Assembly (NCBI GenBank): GCA_002238565.1 | Contig: MPMP01000009.1 | Span: forward strand, 1 to 64,000 | Length of the DNA stretch: 64,000 nucleotides | Source: Albidovulum sp. bin36 | GTDB lineage: Bacteria; Pseudomonadota; Alphaproteobacteria; Rhodobacterales; Rhodobacteraceae | Direction: 5' to 3' | Shown: positions 1-8,005 of the stretch, in pieces | How positions within the stretch are numbered: the stretch's first letter is position 1 | Layout: every line of letters starts with the position of its first letter | Position numbers and translations under genes: made by a program | The notes under the pieces: generated by a model | Told to the model about the DNA's origin: nothing | The model's input: only the letters and a program-made list of their open reading frames with translations | Database searches by the model: none

Positions 1-665
1 CCGGTTCCCCGCTCTCGACAGTACTATGAGGATGCTACGACTTCCTATCCTGCATTCCTTCGGCTCATTGGTTTCGCCAGCCGGTACCGTGGCGACCTGC
101 CGGGGTTTGTGCTTTCGCTTGCGCGCTCCCGTCATCCGGGCAGATACGGACGACAGGCCGGGGACTATTGTTTTCAGCCGGCATTCCCTTTCCGGCTTTT
201 CCGCTCCCACGGACAAGACAGGATCTCCCAGGTTTCCTGGCGAGCTTTCCTGTGGCTATGCCTCCGTTCTCCGACCCCGGACGACCCTTGGCGCCTCGCC
301 TTTCGCGGCGCTTCCGGTGCTGCCCCCACATTATCACAAGAGTGAACGCGTCATCGATGAGAATTTCGGGATTCAATAGCGGCGCTTTGCCACCCGCTGT
401 GTACGCTTCACGACGCGCGTTGCCGTGCGCCATGCAACACTCGCTACCGGCTGACGGGCTTCGTCTCTGCCGGGCGGGAGTCGAACCCGCTAGCTCGCGT
501 TGAAAGGTTTCAGATCATGTTTCCCTCCTTTCTTCGTTCCCCTTTCCAGGACTTGGCCTGGCGCAATGCGATTCTCTTATGGTAAAACCTGCGCGATGGC
601 GAGAAGGCGTGAATTTTCAGGCCGCGATCGCGAGGATTTCGACCGCGAAGTTGATATTGGCGGCA
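1..665. other. No gene recognised; possible mobile or structured-RNA remnant
   Basis: I see no coding sequence I can support here. Several reading frames are open on both strands, but none resembles a known protein family. On the minus strand there is a tRNA T-arm-like hairpin (GCGGG stem, 474-490) and GC-rich stem-like runs, as found in self-splicing introns or other structured mobile RNAs. I could not find intron boundaries or a reverse transcriptase, and the element may run off the left window edge. It lies in the same orientation as the transposase tail that follows. Nature unknown. Confidence 0.25.
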
Positions 666-1080
666 TCACCTCTTTTCTCCATCATTATCGCCCAGGCGGA
701 AGCTAGGAAGCCTGACTTCTGCGAGGCCCGGGGTCGCCTGCCCGGACTTGATGTGCCAGCGCATGCCGCTGCGCTTCATGCGCGCGGCGGCGAGGGTCTT
801 GTTGGCGGTTTCGACCACGCCGGAACCGATCGCTAGCTCCTCGGCCCTGAGCTCGGAGTAGCGCATCCGGCTCCGGTTCTTCACGACGTAGTTCTGAACC
901 CTCCGGATGGTCTCGCGGCCCTGCGGCTCCTTCGCCCGCCCCAGATAGTAGCGCAGCGAGCGGATGACCTGCCCGACACCGTCGGGTTCGTCGCGCAGCG
1001 TCGCGCGCCAGGTCTTGACCCAGCCTTTTTTGGCAATATGGTCCGAAGCGTCGGCGAGATGCTGGCAGGCATGCCGGAAG
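666..1080 (-). pseudogene. C-terminal remnant of an ISKra4-family transposase
   Basis: The minus-strand frame reads through the C-terminal part of an ISKra4-type transposase. It contains the segment RMRYSELRAEELAIGSGVVE followed by ANKTLAAARMKRSGMRW, which is the conserved end of this family (GSGVVE-AANK-...-RMKRSG-RW). The upstream part carries the preceding helical region (HLADASDHIAKKGW). The N-terminal DNA-binding and catalytic parts are missing, since the coding similarity stops near 1080. The product cannot be an active transposase. It marks an old insertion at the left flank of the defence island. The family assignment rests on the motif; the exact ends are not defined. Confidence 0.7.
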
Positions 1081-1172
1081 CCGGAAAAATCTCAAAAGTT
1101 TGTCACCTCACCCCGAATTTTGTGCAATCCGGCGCATTGAAATCGACCGAATAACCACGTAATATCAATAAG

Positions 1173-1652
1173 TTAACAATTTACCATACGAGACTTACAC
1201 CTGGCGAAGGCCTTTAGCACTTCGAGGTCGATCTCGTCGGCCCGGTAGGTGTCCAGCAGCTCCGGCGCGGCGTTGCCGAGGCGTAGGCGCTGCTCGACCC
1301 GCCGCTCCGACAGGCCGAAGCGCGCCGCGACGGACGAGACCGACTGCCCGACTTCGGCCAGCTTTGTGAAGGCGACGACCTGGTTCGCCGGATGCATCGC
1401 GATTCGCGCGACATTCTCCGCGAGGGAGACCTCGCCTGCGTCGTCACAGTCGGCCCGAACCAGACAGGGCACGGGGTGGTCGGCGCGGACGACTAGATTC
1501 TCCAGCAGACCGAGAGCGGCGATGGAGGCCTTGAGCTCGGCATCGGCGCGGGGGTCGGGCGGGGTTTTGCGGACGTTCTCGGGGGCGAGCGCGAGCCGGC
1601 TCAGCGGGATTTCAGGGGTGAGCGGTTCGGCCCTGGGGGCGATGAAGTTCAT
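1173..1652 (-). pseudogene. ParB/Spo0J-like partition protein, internally deleted and truncated
   Basis: The frame starting at the ATG at 1652 begins MNFIAPRAEPLTPEIPLSRL and continues with ENVRKTPPDP and the GEVSLAENVARIAMHP motif of plasmid-type ParB nucleases/partition proteins, then the KorB-like helix-turn-helix (SVSSVAARFGLSERRVEQRL). Two defects are visible. The text jumps from LENLVVRADH straight to PVPCLVRADC, where family members carry about 35 more residues, including the GxRRLxAL segment of the ParB fold. The C-terminus also stops right after DLEVLKAFA, where relatives continue for several hundred residues. It is therefore a remnant, probably of a plasmid or integrative element, and unlikely to act in partition. 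Confidence 0.7.
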
Positions 1653-2130
1653 ACCATTCTCCGTGAAGGGTTGTACAGCCACGGCACGGACGGCGCTTTC
1701 CGACCGCCCTGTACCTGCCCTCAAGAATCCCCACTCTGGCTCTAGATGGGTGCCCGCGAGTCTGTAAGGCCTCAGATTTGGTGTGGACAAGCTTGTGCTG
1801 GAGGGGCGGCGAGAATGACAGGTATGGCGCTGGATACACGCTTGAGGTGCACGGGCTGGACTTATTGTGCTAGATGTTGTCCAAGTCCAAACGGATCTAC
1901 TAACGCAAGGAGTTTCTTGTGCAGAGTGTTCGGATAGCTTGGCGCCTAATGCGAGGCGAGGAGAACTTGCCAGCGGTTCGACTGGGTATTGGCGGGTTGT
2001 GGTCGCAGAGCTGAAGGCGGACGTGATAGATCCGTCCGGACGAGAGGTGTCAAATGGGACGCGGACGAGTGCTAAGGTCGCATGAGGCCGTTGCAGAAGG
2101 GTAGCTCGACAGGGGAGTTAGCGACTTTCA
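1653..2130. other. Gene-free stretch before the defence operon
   Basis: No supported gene, repeat or RNA was seen. The region should carry the promoter of the operon starting at 2131, but I found no convincing -35/-10 pair or operator. Confidence 0.4.
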
Positions 2131-4041
2131 ATGAAATTGCGGGATATCAGATATCAGGAAGACTATCGGTCAGGCTACGACGATATCGTTACCGATTTCT
2201 TCCGCCCATCGCTCGCCCGAGCAATGGAGTACTGGCGCGCAGTCGGATATTTTTCCAGCAGCGCGCTTGAGTCATTTGGTGCTCCCCTTGGGGAGTTCAT
2301 CAAGCACGGCGGAAATATCAAGCTGGTCACGTCTGTAGAGCTTTCAGAGAGTGATTTGGAGGCTATCCAGAATGGTGCGCCGAAGCAAGATATTTGCGCT
2401 CAGCGTCTTGAAAGAATCATTGAAACAGACTTTGCTGAAGGAATGGGTGATGGGACTGTCAGGCTGGCCCGGTTGCTGGAACTGGAACGTCTAGAGATAC
2501 AGATCGCGGTGCCAAGAACTGGTACGGGTATTTATCATGAGAAGATTGGCCTGTTCATAGATGGTAAAGATTGGGTGGCCTTCACCGGTTCGTCGAACGA
2601 GAGCCGCAACGCCTTCGAAAACAACCGAGAATGTGTCGATGTCTATCCTTCCTGGAGTAGCCAGGCGCGAGCAACCCGTAAGAAGGCTCATTTTGAGGAT
2701 TTGTGGAGGCGTACAGATTATGGCGTAGAGGTCTACAGCTTTCCCGATGCGGCGCGTCAGAAGCTCATAAAGGTCTGCGGAGAGTGGGAGGCCAGACGTA
2801 AACAGCAGAAGGAGGAGGAGAGGCAGCCTGAACCTGATAGGTGGCGTCACCAGACCGATGCGCTCAAGGAGTTTCTTGTTGCGGAGCGCGGCGTTCTCAA
2901 CATGGCAACGGGCACTGGTAAGACGCGCACGGCTTTGAAAATTGTCCGAGCCCTCCGCGAACGCGGGAGCATCGACACCGTCATTGTCAGCACTGATGGC
3001 AACGACTTGTTGGACCAGTGGTATGTCGAAATTCTCGGCTTGCGAAAGGACGTAGGTGCCAAAGTGTTTCGACACTACAAGTCTTCAAGAGAAGTCGAGG
3101 ATTTTCTCCTTGAACCAACCGACAGCATCTTGCTTGTGTCGCGACAGCCATTGGCCTCGGCATTGCGCGGTTTGCCAGCCGGTGCTGGGGAGCGGACATT
3201 GCTTGTTCACGATGAGGTTCATGGGCTCGGTAGCCCGGCCAACAGGCAACGATTAAGCGGGCTGTCCGACGATATTCGGTTCCGACTCGGGTTGAGCGCA
3301 ACGCCCGAGCGCGAATACGATGTGGAGGGGAACGAATTCATTCAAGAGCATATAGGACCAGAACTGATGCGGTTTGAACTAGATGACGCGATCCGCCGTG
3401 AAATCCTTGCACCGTTTCAGTATTTTCCGTTGTCTTATGAGTTGACACAGGAAGATCGGCAACGTGTACAAGACGTCTACAAGCGCCAAGCTGCTCGCGC
3501 AGCCGAGGGCAATCCGATGAGTGATGAAGAGGTCTGGATCGAGATTGCTCGTGTCTATAAGACCTCCCCAGCCAAGCTGCCAATATTCGATGATTTCATT
3601 CGTGAGAGGCAGGAGCTGTTGGAAAGATGTATAATCTTCGCGGAAACTCAAGAATACGGCTACGAGGCGCTTGAAATCGTTCATAAATATAGAACGGACT
3701 TTCACACTTATTTCTCCGGAGAGGAGTCAGAAACGCTGAAGCGGTTCGCGCGCGGAGAGCTGGAGTGTTTGATTACCTGTCATCGTGTATCCGAGGGCAT
3801 CGATATCCGGTCACTCAAGTCCGTAATCCTTTTCTCGTCGGCACGCGCCCGGCTCGAGACGATCCAACGTATGGGACGCTGCCTACGGACCGATCCTGAC
3901 ATGCCCGAGAAGGTTGCGAATATCGTGGATTTTATTCGCGAGTCCGATGAAGAGGACGGGCAGAACGCTGACGAAGAACGTGCTGAGTGGTTGAATAGGC
4001 TGTCTCAAGTACGTGCAGGGGAGGATGGGAATGGCGATTGA
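2131..4041 (+). CDS. PLD-family nuclease fused to SF2 DEAD/DEAH helicase (phosphorothioation-associated restriction candidate)
   Basis: A 636-aa protein with two parts. The N-terminal ~200 residues are phospholipase D-like: a YFSSSALESFGAPLGEFI segment, then H-x-K (YHEKIGLFIDG, about residue 136) and G-S-S-N-E, the signature of PLD-type nucleases. From about residue 235 follows a superfamily 2 helicase: Walker A MATGTGKTRT (~257), Walker B DEVH (~360), motif III LGLSATPER (~388), and arginine-finger motif QRMGRCLRTD (~580). Family knowledge: PLD-helicases of this design occur next to dnd clusters and are annotated as phosphorothioation-system restriction enzymes. Here it opens a four-gene operon just upstream of dndA-E. 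Inference: a DNA-translocating nuclease acting on unmodified DNA. The start has only a weak Shine-Dalgarno sequence. Architecture is certain, role is not. Confidence 0.85.
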   Translation: MKLRDIRYQEDYRSGYDDIVTDFFRPSLARAMEYWRAVGYFSSSALESFGAPLGEFIKHGGNIKLVTSVELSESDLEAIQNGAPKQDICAQRLERIIETDFAEGMGDGTVRLARLLELERLEIQIAVPRTGTGIYHEKIGLFIDGKDWVAFTGSSNESRNAFENNRECVDVYPSWSSQARATRKKAHFEDLWRRTDYGVEVYSFPDAARQKLIKVCGEWEARRKQQKEEERQPEPDRWRHQTDALKEFLVAERGVLNMATGTGKTRTALKIVRALRERGSIDTVIVSTDGNDLLDQWYVEILGLRKDVGAKVFRHYKSSREVEDFLLEPTDSILLVSRQPLASALRGLPAGAGERTLLVHDEVHGLGSPANRQRLSGLSDDIRFRLGLSATPEREYDVEGNEFIQEHIGPELMRFELDDAIRREILAPFQYFPLSYELTQEDRQRVQDVYKRQAARAAEGNPMSDEEVWIEIARVYKTSPAKLPIFDDFIRERQELLERCIIFAETQEYGYEALEIVHKYRTDFHTYFSGEESETLKRFARGELECLITCHRVSEGIDIRSLKSVILFSSARARLETIQRMGRCLRTDPDMPEKVANIVDFIRESDEEDGQNADEERAEWLNRLSQVRAGEDGNGD

Positions 4042-4243
4042 TGCGCGTATAGCTCAGGCAATCACAGATGCCGTTGAGGAAGCTGGCCAGCGCAATGAGC
4101 TGGCCCGCCGCCTGACCGCATGGTTCGAAGCGGTGACATCCGGAATCGAAGATATCAATGATGAGGCTACTGCCGATCGTCGCCTCGAGATCTTGTTTGA
4201 CGGAACCGCGGTCGAGGGCGAGAACGGGGATGGTGAGAACTGA
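4031..4243 (+). CDS. Small 70-aa protein of the PLD-helicase operon, unknown function
   Basis: The ATG at 4031 is chosen because GGGGAGGATG lies just upstream; the gene overlaps the end of the helicase gene by 11 bases, and its stop overlaps the next start by one base. The product is acidic and predicted helical (AIDARIAQAITDAVEEAGQR ...), with no motif I recognise. The overlaps mean it is co-translated with the helicase and the SMC-like ATPase, so it is likely a subunit or adaptor between them. I do not recognise the family. Confidence 0.65.
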   Translation: MAIDARIAQAITDAVEEAGQRNELARRLTAWFEAVTSGIEDINDEATADRRLEILFDGTAVEGENGDGEN

Positions 4244-6222
4244 TGGCGGCGATTATGCGTATTCTTGGATGGAAGGCCCAAGGCCTCAGATGCCCGGACC
4301 ATGAGATCAGCTGTGAAGACTCTGACGGCAGTCCTTATCAGGTGTCTCTCATCCAGATGCCCAATGGCACGGGAAAGACCACGACCCTCACTCTGCTTCG
4401 CGCCGCACTGTCTGGCTCAGCGATCAATGAGGGCTGGGATCGACACAAGATATTGGAGTTCAAAAAAAGAGATAGCGACCAATCGGAGGGAATATTTGAG
4501 GTCCGCTTACTTCTAAACAAAAGGCGCGCGACCATTGTCATGGTTTTTGACTTCGAGAATGGCCGCGTTTCGTACAATACCACGCATGGGCCTGGCCATC
4601 GTGAAGGTTTTAATCCTCCGTCGGATTTTCGGCGCTTTATGAACGACAATTTCGTTAATTTTTATGTGTTTGACGGTGAGCTAGCAGAACACCTTCTCGA
4701 CAAACAATATACGGACGCTCAAATCGTCGTGGAAAACCTCTTCCAAATGAACACCTTTGATACAATGGTTCGGAAGGTGGGCGAATATTGGGAAAAGAAG
4801 ACACGGAATGCGGGAGCTACGGAAGAGCGCGGGTTGACCCGCCGCCGGAACCGTGTGAAAGATCTCAAGAAGCGGCTTGCAACGCTTAAACGAGACCAAG
4901 CAAAGTTGCAAAGAAAACGTGAAGGCTTGGACGGACGGCTTCAGAAGAAGAAGGAAACTTACCAACAGGAAATCAATAAAGTGGAAGCCCGATCCAAAGC
5001 CTTGAGCGAAGCGGAATCCAACGCAGAGACGTTGAAGAGTAAGGTGCGTGAAGAAGCACTGGACGTTCTAGAAAAAATGCGCGATCCCCATGCGCTTTCC
5101 GCTGCGTTCGCAAACTGGATGCTCGCGCTGAAGGATGGGCTCGACAAGGTCAAGCTGCCAGAAAGCGCAGCGAGGGAGTTTTTTGAGGACCTCGCCCGGG
5201 AGGCCGAATGTGTGTGCGGAAGGCCCATAGACAGCGAAACCGCCCAGGCAATTCGTGTGCGCGCGACCCAATATCTGGGCACAGAAGACGTGTCACTCCT
5301 CAATTCCATGAAGAGCGCCATAAATGATGTCGTGGGCGACAGACCGGAAGAGAACGAGAATGACCTTGATAAGAGGATGACCTCTTTGGCGAATGTCGTA
5401 AAGGAAGAGCGCGATGCTCGGACCGATTTCCATGCATTGAGACATGAGGCCGAGCGAACAGATCCAGCGATAAAGACTGCACGAGTAGATATTGAGAAAT
5501 TACACGAAGAAATCGGGGATATTGACGAGAAGCTTGAAGAATTTGACAGTAAGGATAAAACTCAAACGGACGACCGTACTTTCGGAATAGAAATCCTCGA
5601 AAAGCGACTAGAGATTGCGGAAAATAAATTAGGACAGATCACGCGTACGCTCAGGGAAAAGGCAAAGCGGGATATTTTGAGCGGGATAATCAACAAGGCT
5701 CACGAGGAATCTCGACGGGGTATCACAACGGAACTCTGCGATGAAGCAAACAAGAGGATATCCGAGCTGATGCCAAACAATAGAATATCAATCGATCAGA
5801 TAGAACGAAATCTAGTTCTAGAAGGACAGGAAGGAGGGAGTGCGGGGGAAACACTTTCAATCGCGTACGCGTTTTTGGCGACGTTGTTTCATCGCGCAGA
5901 CCACCAACTCCCTTTCGTTGTGGACAGTCCAGCGGGTCCGATAGATTTGGCAGTCCGACCAAGAATTGGCGAGATCATCCCTAAACTTTCTGGACAATTC
6001 ATCGCGTTTACAATCTCCTCGGAACGGAATAGGTTCATCGAACCATTGAAACGCGCAAGCAATAGCGAAATACAATTCGTCACAGTATTTCGGAAGGGCT
6101 CTAAGGAGCTTGAGCGCGCGGCGTACCAAGATGGCGATGTGTTCGAGACACTTGACGGTTTGAATGTGCATGGAGAATTGTTTTTCAATGACTTTCAACT
6201 TGATGAAGAGGAGGCGCAGTGA
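4243..6222 (+). CDS. SMC/Rad50-like ABC ATPase of the defence operon
   Basis: A 659-aa protein with the split-ATPase layout of SMC/Rad50-type proteins. Walker A is PNGTGKTTTL (~residue 45). Two long coiled coils rich in K/E/R (about 190-310 and 370-490) flank a hinge with CVCGRPID (~323), a hook-like cysteine pair with C-x-C spacing. The C-terminal lobe has an ABC-signature variant (GGSAGETLSIAYAF) and Walker B FVVDSPAGPID, where Ser stands in the place of the usual catalytic Glu. DndD further downstream is a different protein: it has no such hook and a different N-terminus. The one-base overlap upstream and TGATG junction downstream couple it to its neighbours. It is likely an energy-using DNA-sensing subunit, as in other SMC-containing defence systems; the exact family is unknown. 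Confidence 0.85.
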   Translation: MAAIMRILGWKAQGLRCPDHEISCEDSDGSPYQVSLIQMPNGTGKTTTLTLLRAALSGSAINEGWDRHKILEFKKRDSDQSEGIFEVRLLLNKRRATIVMVFDFENGRVSYNTTHGPGHREGFNPPSDFRRFMNDNFVNFYVFDGELAEHLLDKQYTDAQIVVENLFQMNTFDTMVRKVGEYWEKKTRNAGATEERGLTRRRNRVKDLKKRLATLKRDQAKLQRKREGLDGRLQKKKETYQQEINKVEARSKALSEAESNAETLKSKVREEALDVLEKMRDPHALSAAFANWMLALKDGLDKVKLPESAAREFFEDLAREAECVCGRPIDSETAQAIRVRATQYLGTEDVSLLNSMKSAINDVVGDRPEENENDLDKRMTSLANVVKEERDARTDFHALRHEAERTDPAIKTARVDIEKLHEEIGDIDEKLEEFDSKDKTQTDDRTFGIEILEKRLEIAENKLGQITRTLREKAKRDILSGIINKAHEESRRGITTELCDEANKRISELMPNNRISIDQIERNLVLEGQEGGSAGETLSIAYAFLATLFHRADHQLPFVVDSPAGPIDLAVRPRIGEIIPKLSGQFIAFTISSERNRFIEPLKRASNSEIQFVTVFRKGSKELERAAYQDGDVFETLDGLNVHGELFFNDFQLDEEEAQ

Positions 6223-6704
6223 TGCAACCGTTCAGATTGCGGTTGGATGCTAGAGAGTGGTTCAAGTATCTGCGAGAACAGGGCGCATTCAAAGTGGATT
6301 TCGATTCCTTTTATTTCTGCTTTATGGCGGGTGTGACAACTAGAAGGAAAGAGACGGTGCCGTTGGACGAGACGGCTGAGCTCGTCGCCTATTTTCCTGA
6401 TCGCTACGCCGCTCGTGGCAGGCTGTTGGTGGGACTTTTTATAAAGTCGGAACTTGAGTTGTTGGGGGTGTCCATGGAGGAGCGCCGAGAAGTGCATTCG
6501 ACGATCGCAAAGCTGGTTACACCTGAGGCGCCAAATTTTCTGAGTGATGAGGGCGTTCGGGAATTTAACAGGTATGCACACGGCGGATATGACCAGCTCG
6601 TTGAATGGTTCGAGGAGCGGCCTAGGGCGTTAGATACGTTCGTACGAGGCTATAAGCGTCGGGTTGAGACGGCGGTAAAACAGGGTGTTCTGGGGCTGGC
6701 ATAG
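6222..6704 (+). CDS. 160-aa protein closing the PLD-helicase/SMC operon, unknown function
   Basis: I chose ATG 6222 over the GTG three bases earlier because GAGGAGG ends eight bases upstream; the stop of the ATPase gene overlaps it (TGATG). The protein is soluble and mixed helical (FRLRLDAREWFKYLREQGAF ... FDSFYFCFMAG ...) with no signal peptide or membrane segment. I recognise no family. The strict coupling to the SMC-like ATPase suggests a partner protein, perhaps comparable to the small subunits that accompany SMC-like ATPases in other defence systems. It ends 50 bases before the end of the convergent dndA gene. Confidence 0.75.
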   Translation: MQPFRLRLDAREWFKYLREQGAFKVDFDSFYFCFMAGVTTRRKETVPLDETAELVAYFPDRYAARGRLLVGLFIKSELELLGVSMEERREVHSTIAKLVTPEAPNFLSDEGVREFNRYAHGGYDQLVEWFEERPRALDTFVRGYKRRVETAVKQGVLGLA

Positions 6705-6754
6705 TTGGCGTGAGCTTTTCTGGATTGTCGTATCTCAAGTAGTATGGTCGTGCG

Positions 6755-7933
6755 TTAGGCGAGGGTTGCGATTCTTTGGGCGATCGCCGACCAATCGACA
6801 TCCGGGGTCATGTGGCACCAAGAAATGCGTATGGCGCCCGCAATGGCGTCTTGAGGAAGGTCCATAGCTTCCAGGACATGGCTTGGCTCGTAGCTCTGGG
6901 AAGTGCAGGCTGAACCGTTTGACACGGCGGCCAGGTCTTTGAGCGCAACCATGATGGCTTCAGAGTCGAGTCCTGGAACGGAGAAATTGAGTACATGGGG
7001 TAGCGTGGCCTCGATGTCCGCGTGAATGCGAGGGTTTAGGGGGGCGAGAGCTGCCAGAGCCTTGCTTCGAAGCTGCGTGCAGCGTTCGCGCCTCTGCGCA
7101 TTATTTGCGACGGCCTGCTCGGCAGCTGCACCGAAACCGATTATGAGCGGTACTGGCAATGTCCCGGGTCGGAGGCCACGTTCCTGCCCGCCACCGTGGG
7201 CTAGCGGGGACACGGGTGGGCGTTTGAAATTGCGTCGCCGGGTGATCAGGGCTCCAACGCCCAGCGGGCCGTACATCTTGTGCGAACTCACACTGATGAG
7301 ATCGATTCGCGGATGGTGCAAGCCGATCAGGTCCTTGCCGTAGCCCTGTGCGGCATCGACATGAAAGTAGGCGTGATGGTCTTCCAGTAGGTCGGCGATG
7401 TCAGACAGCGGTTGGATTGCACCGGTTTCGTTGTTTGCGTGCATCACGGAGACCAACAGAGTGTCCGGTCGGAGTGATTCGGCAATCGATTCGGTCGTCA
7501 CCGCACCCGTGGCCCCGGGTCGAACCAAGGACACTTCGAATCCAAGCGCCGCCAACGCCTGGAGAGGCTCGAGGACAGCCTTATGCTCGATCGCCGTGGA
7601 GACTATATGGCGACACTCTGTCGAGCGACCGTGAGGTGCTAAGCCAAGGAGGGCGATATTGTTGCTCTCCGTAGCTCCGCTCGTGAAGAGGACTTCATCC
7701 GATGTCACGCCAACGACGCTCGCCACCTGCTCGCGTGCGCTCTCGACTAGCCTCTTGGCTCGTACCCCGTACTCGTGCGTCCGGCTGCCGGCGTTGCCGA
7801 CCTCTTCGGTCAGCCAGTCGACCATCGCGGCTCGGGCTATGGGATCGATCGGCGCGGTCGCATTGCAGTCGAGGTACACTGGGTCCACTGGATCCTCGGT
7901 TTGTATGTTTGTGGATGCAAACGTATGCTTCAT
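6755..7933 (-). CDS. dndA: DndA-type cysteine desulfurase
   Basis: A 392-aa IscS/NifS-like enzyme that takes sulfur from cysteine and passes it as a persulfide to DndC for DNA phosphorothioation. Visible motifs: VYLDCNATAPIDP at the N-terminus, SGATESNNIAL for PLP phosphate binding, the H-V-D-A-A-Q segment, the PLP lysine in SVSSHKMYGPLG, and the catalytic cysteine in VSNGSACTSQSYEPSH. I chose the ATG at 7933 (MKHTFAS...), which gives the usual family length and places the gene 28 bases after a candidate transcription start; longer frames would run through the control region. It is divergent from dndB, the normal layout of many dnd loci. Confidence 0.95.
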   Translation of the reverse strand: MKHTFASTNIQTEDPVDPVYLDCNATAPIDPIARAAMVDWLTEEVGNAGSRTHEYGVRAKRLVESAREQVASVVGVTSDEVLFTSGATESNNIALLGLAPHGRSTECRHIVSTAIEHKAVLEPLQALAALGFEVSLVRPGATGAVTTESIAESLRPDTLLVSVMHANNETGAIQPLSDIADLLEDHHAYFHVDAAQGYGKDLIGLHHPRIDLISVSSHKMYGPLGVGALITRRRNFKRPPVSPLAHGGGQERGLRPGTLPVPLIIGFGAAAEQAVANNAQRRERCTQLRSKALAALAPLNPRIHADIEATLPHVLNFSVPGLDSEAIMVALKDLAAVSNGSACTSQSYEPSHVLEAMDLPQDAIAGAIRISWCHMTPDVDWSAIAQRIATLA

Positions 7934-7935
7934 AC

Positions 7936-7964
7936 TTGACAAACACGTAGAACCATGTTCAGAT
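7936..7964 (+). promoter_or_regulatory. Candidate promoter of dndBCDE
   Basis: A perfect -35 hexamer TTGACA (7936-7941) is followed after 17 bases by TCAGAT (7959-7964), a weak -10. Predicted start near 7971 gives a 35-base leader to the dndB ATG. The inverted-repeat arm at 7950-7958 lies in the spacer. Confidence 0.45.
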
Positions 7965-7984
7965 GAATTTATATCACATGGTTC
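7950..7984. promoter_or_regulatory. Perfect 9-bp inverted repeat between dndA and dndB (candidate operator)
   Basis: GAACCATGT at 7950-7958 is repeated exactly in inverted form as ACATGGTTC at 7976-7984, with a 17-base spacer. One arm sits in the spacer of the candidate dndB promoter and the other in that of the dndA promoter, so one bound dimer could control both. DndB is known as a transcriptional repressor of dnd genes in Salmonella, which makes autorepression the simplest hypothesis. The sequence is an operator candidate only; it could also form a hairpin. Confidence 0.5.
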
Positions 7985-7996
7985 AGGGACATCCAA
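7968..7996 (-). promoter_or_regulatory. Candidate promoter of dndA
   Basis: On the minus strand TTGGAT (7996-7991) and TATAAA (7973-7968) are separated by 17 bases, a good sigma70-type pair, with a short leader to the dndA ATG at 7933. One arm of the inverted repeat at 7950-7984 lies inside the spacer. Seen in sequence; not tested. Confidence 0.55.
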
Positions 7997-8005
7997 GATC
8001 GAGAT

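Noticed and set aside
474-490. tRNA gene suggested by a T-arm-like hairpin
   Set aside because: No matching acceptor stem, anticodon arm or D arm can be folded around it.
4243-6222. Second copy of dndD
   Set aside because: N-terminus, hinge cysteines and Walker B differ from the true DndD at 10634. It belongs to another SMC-like family.
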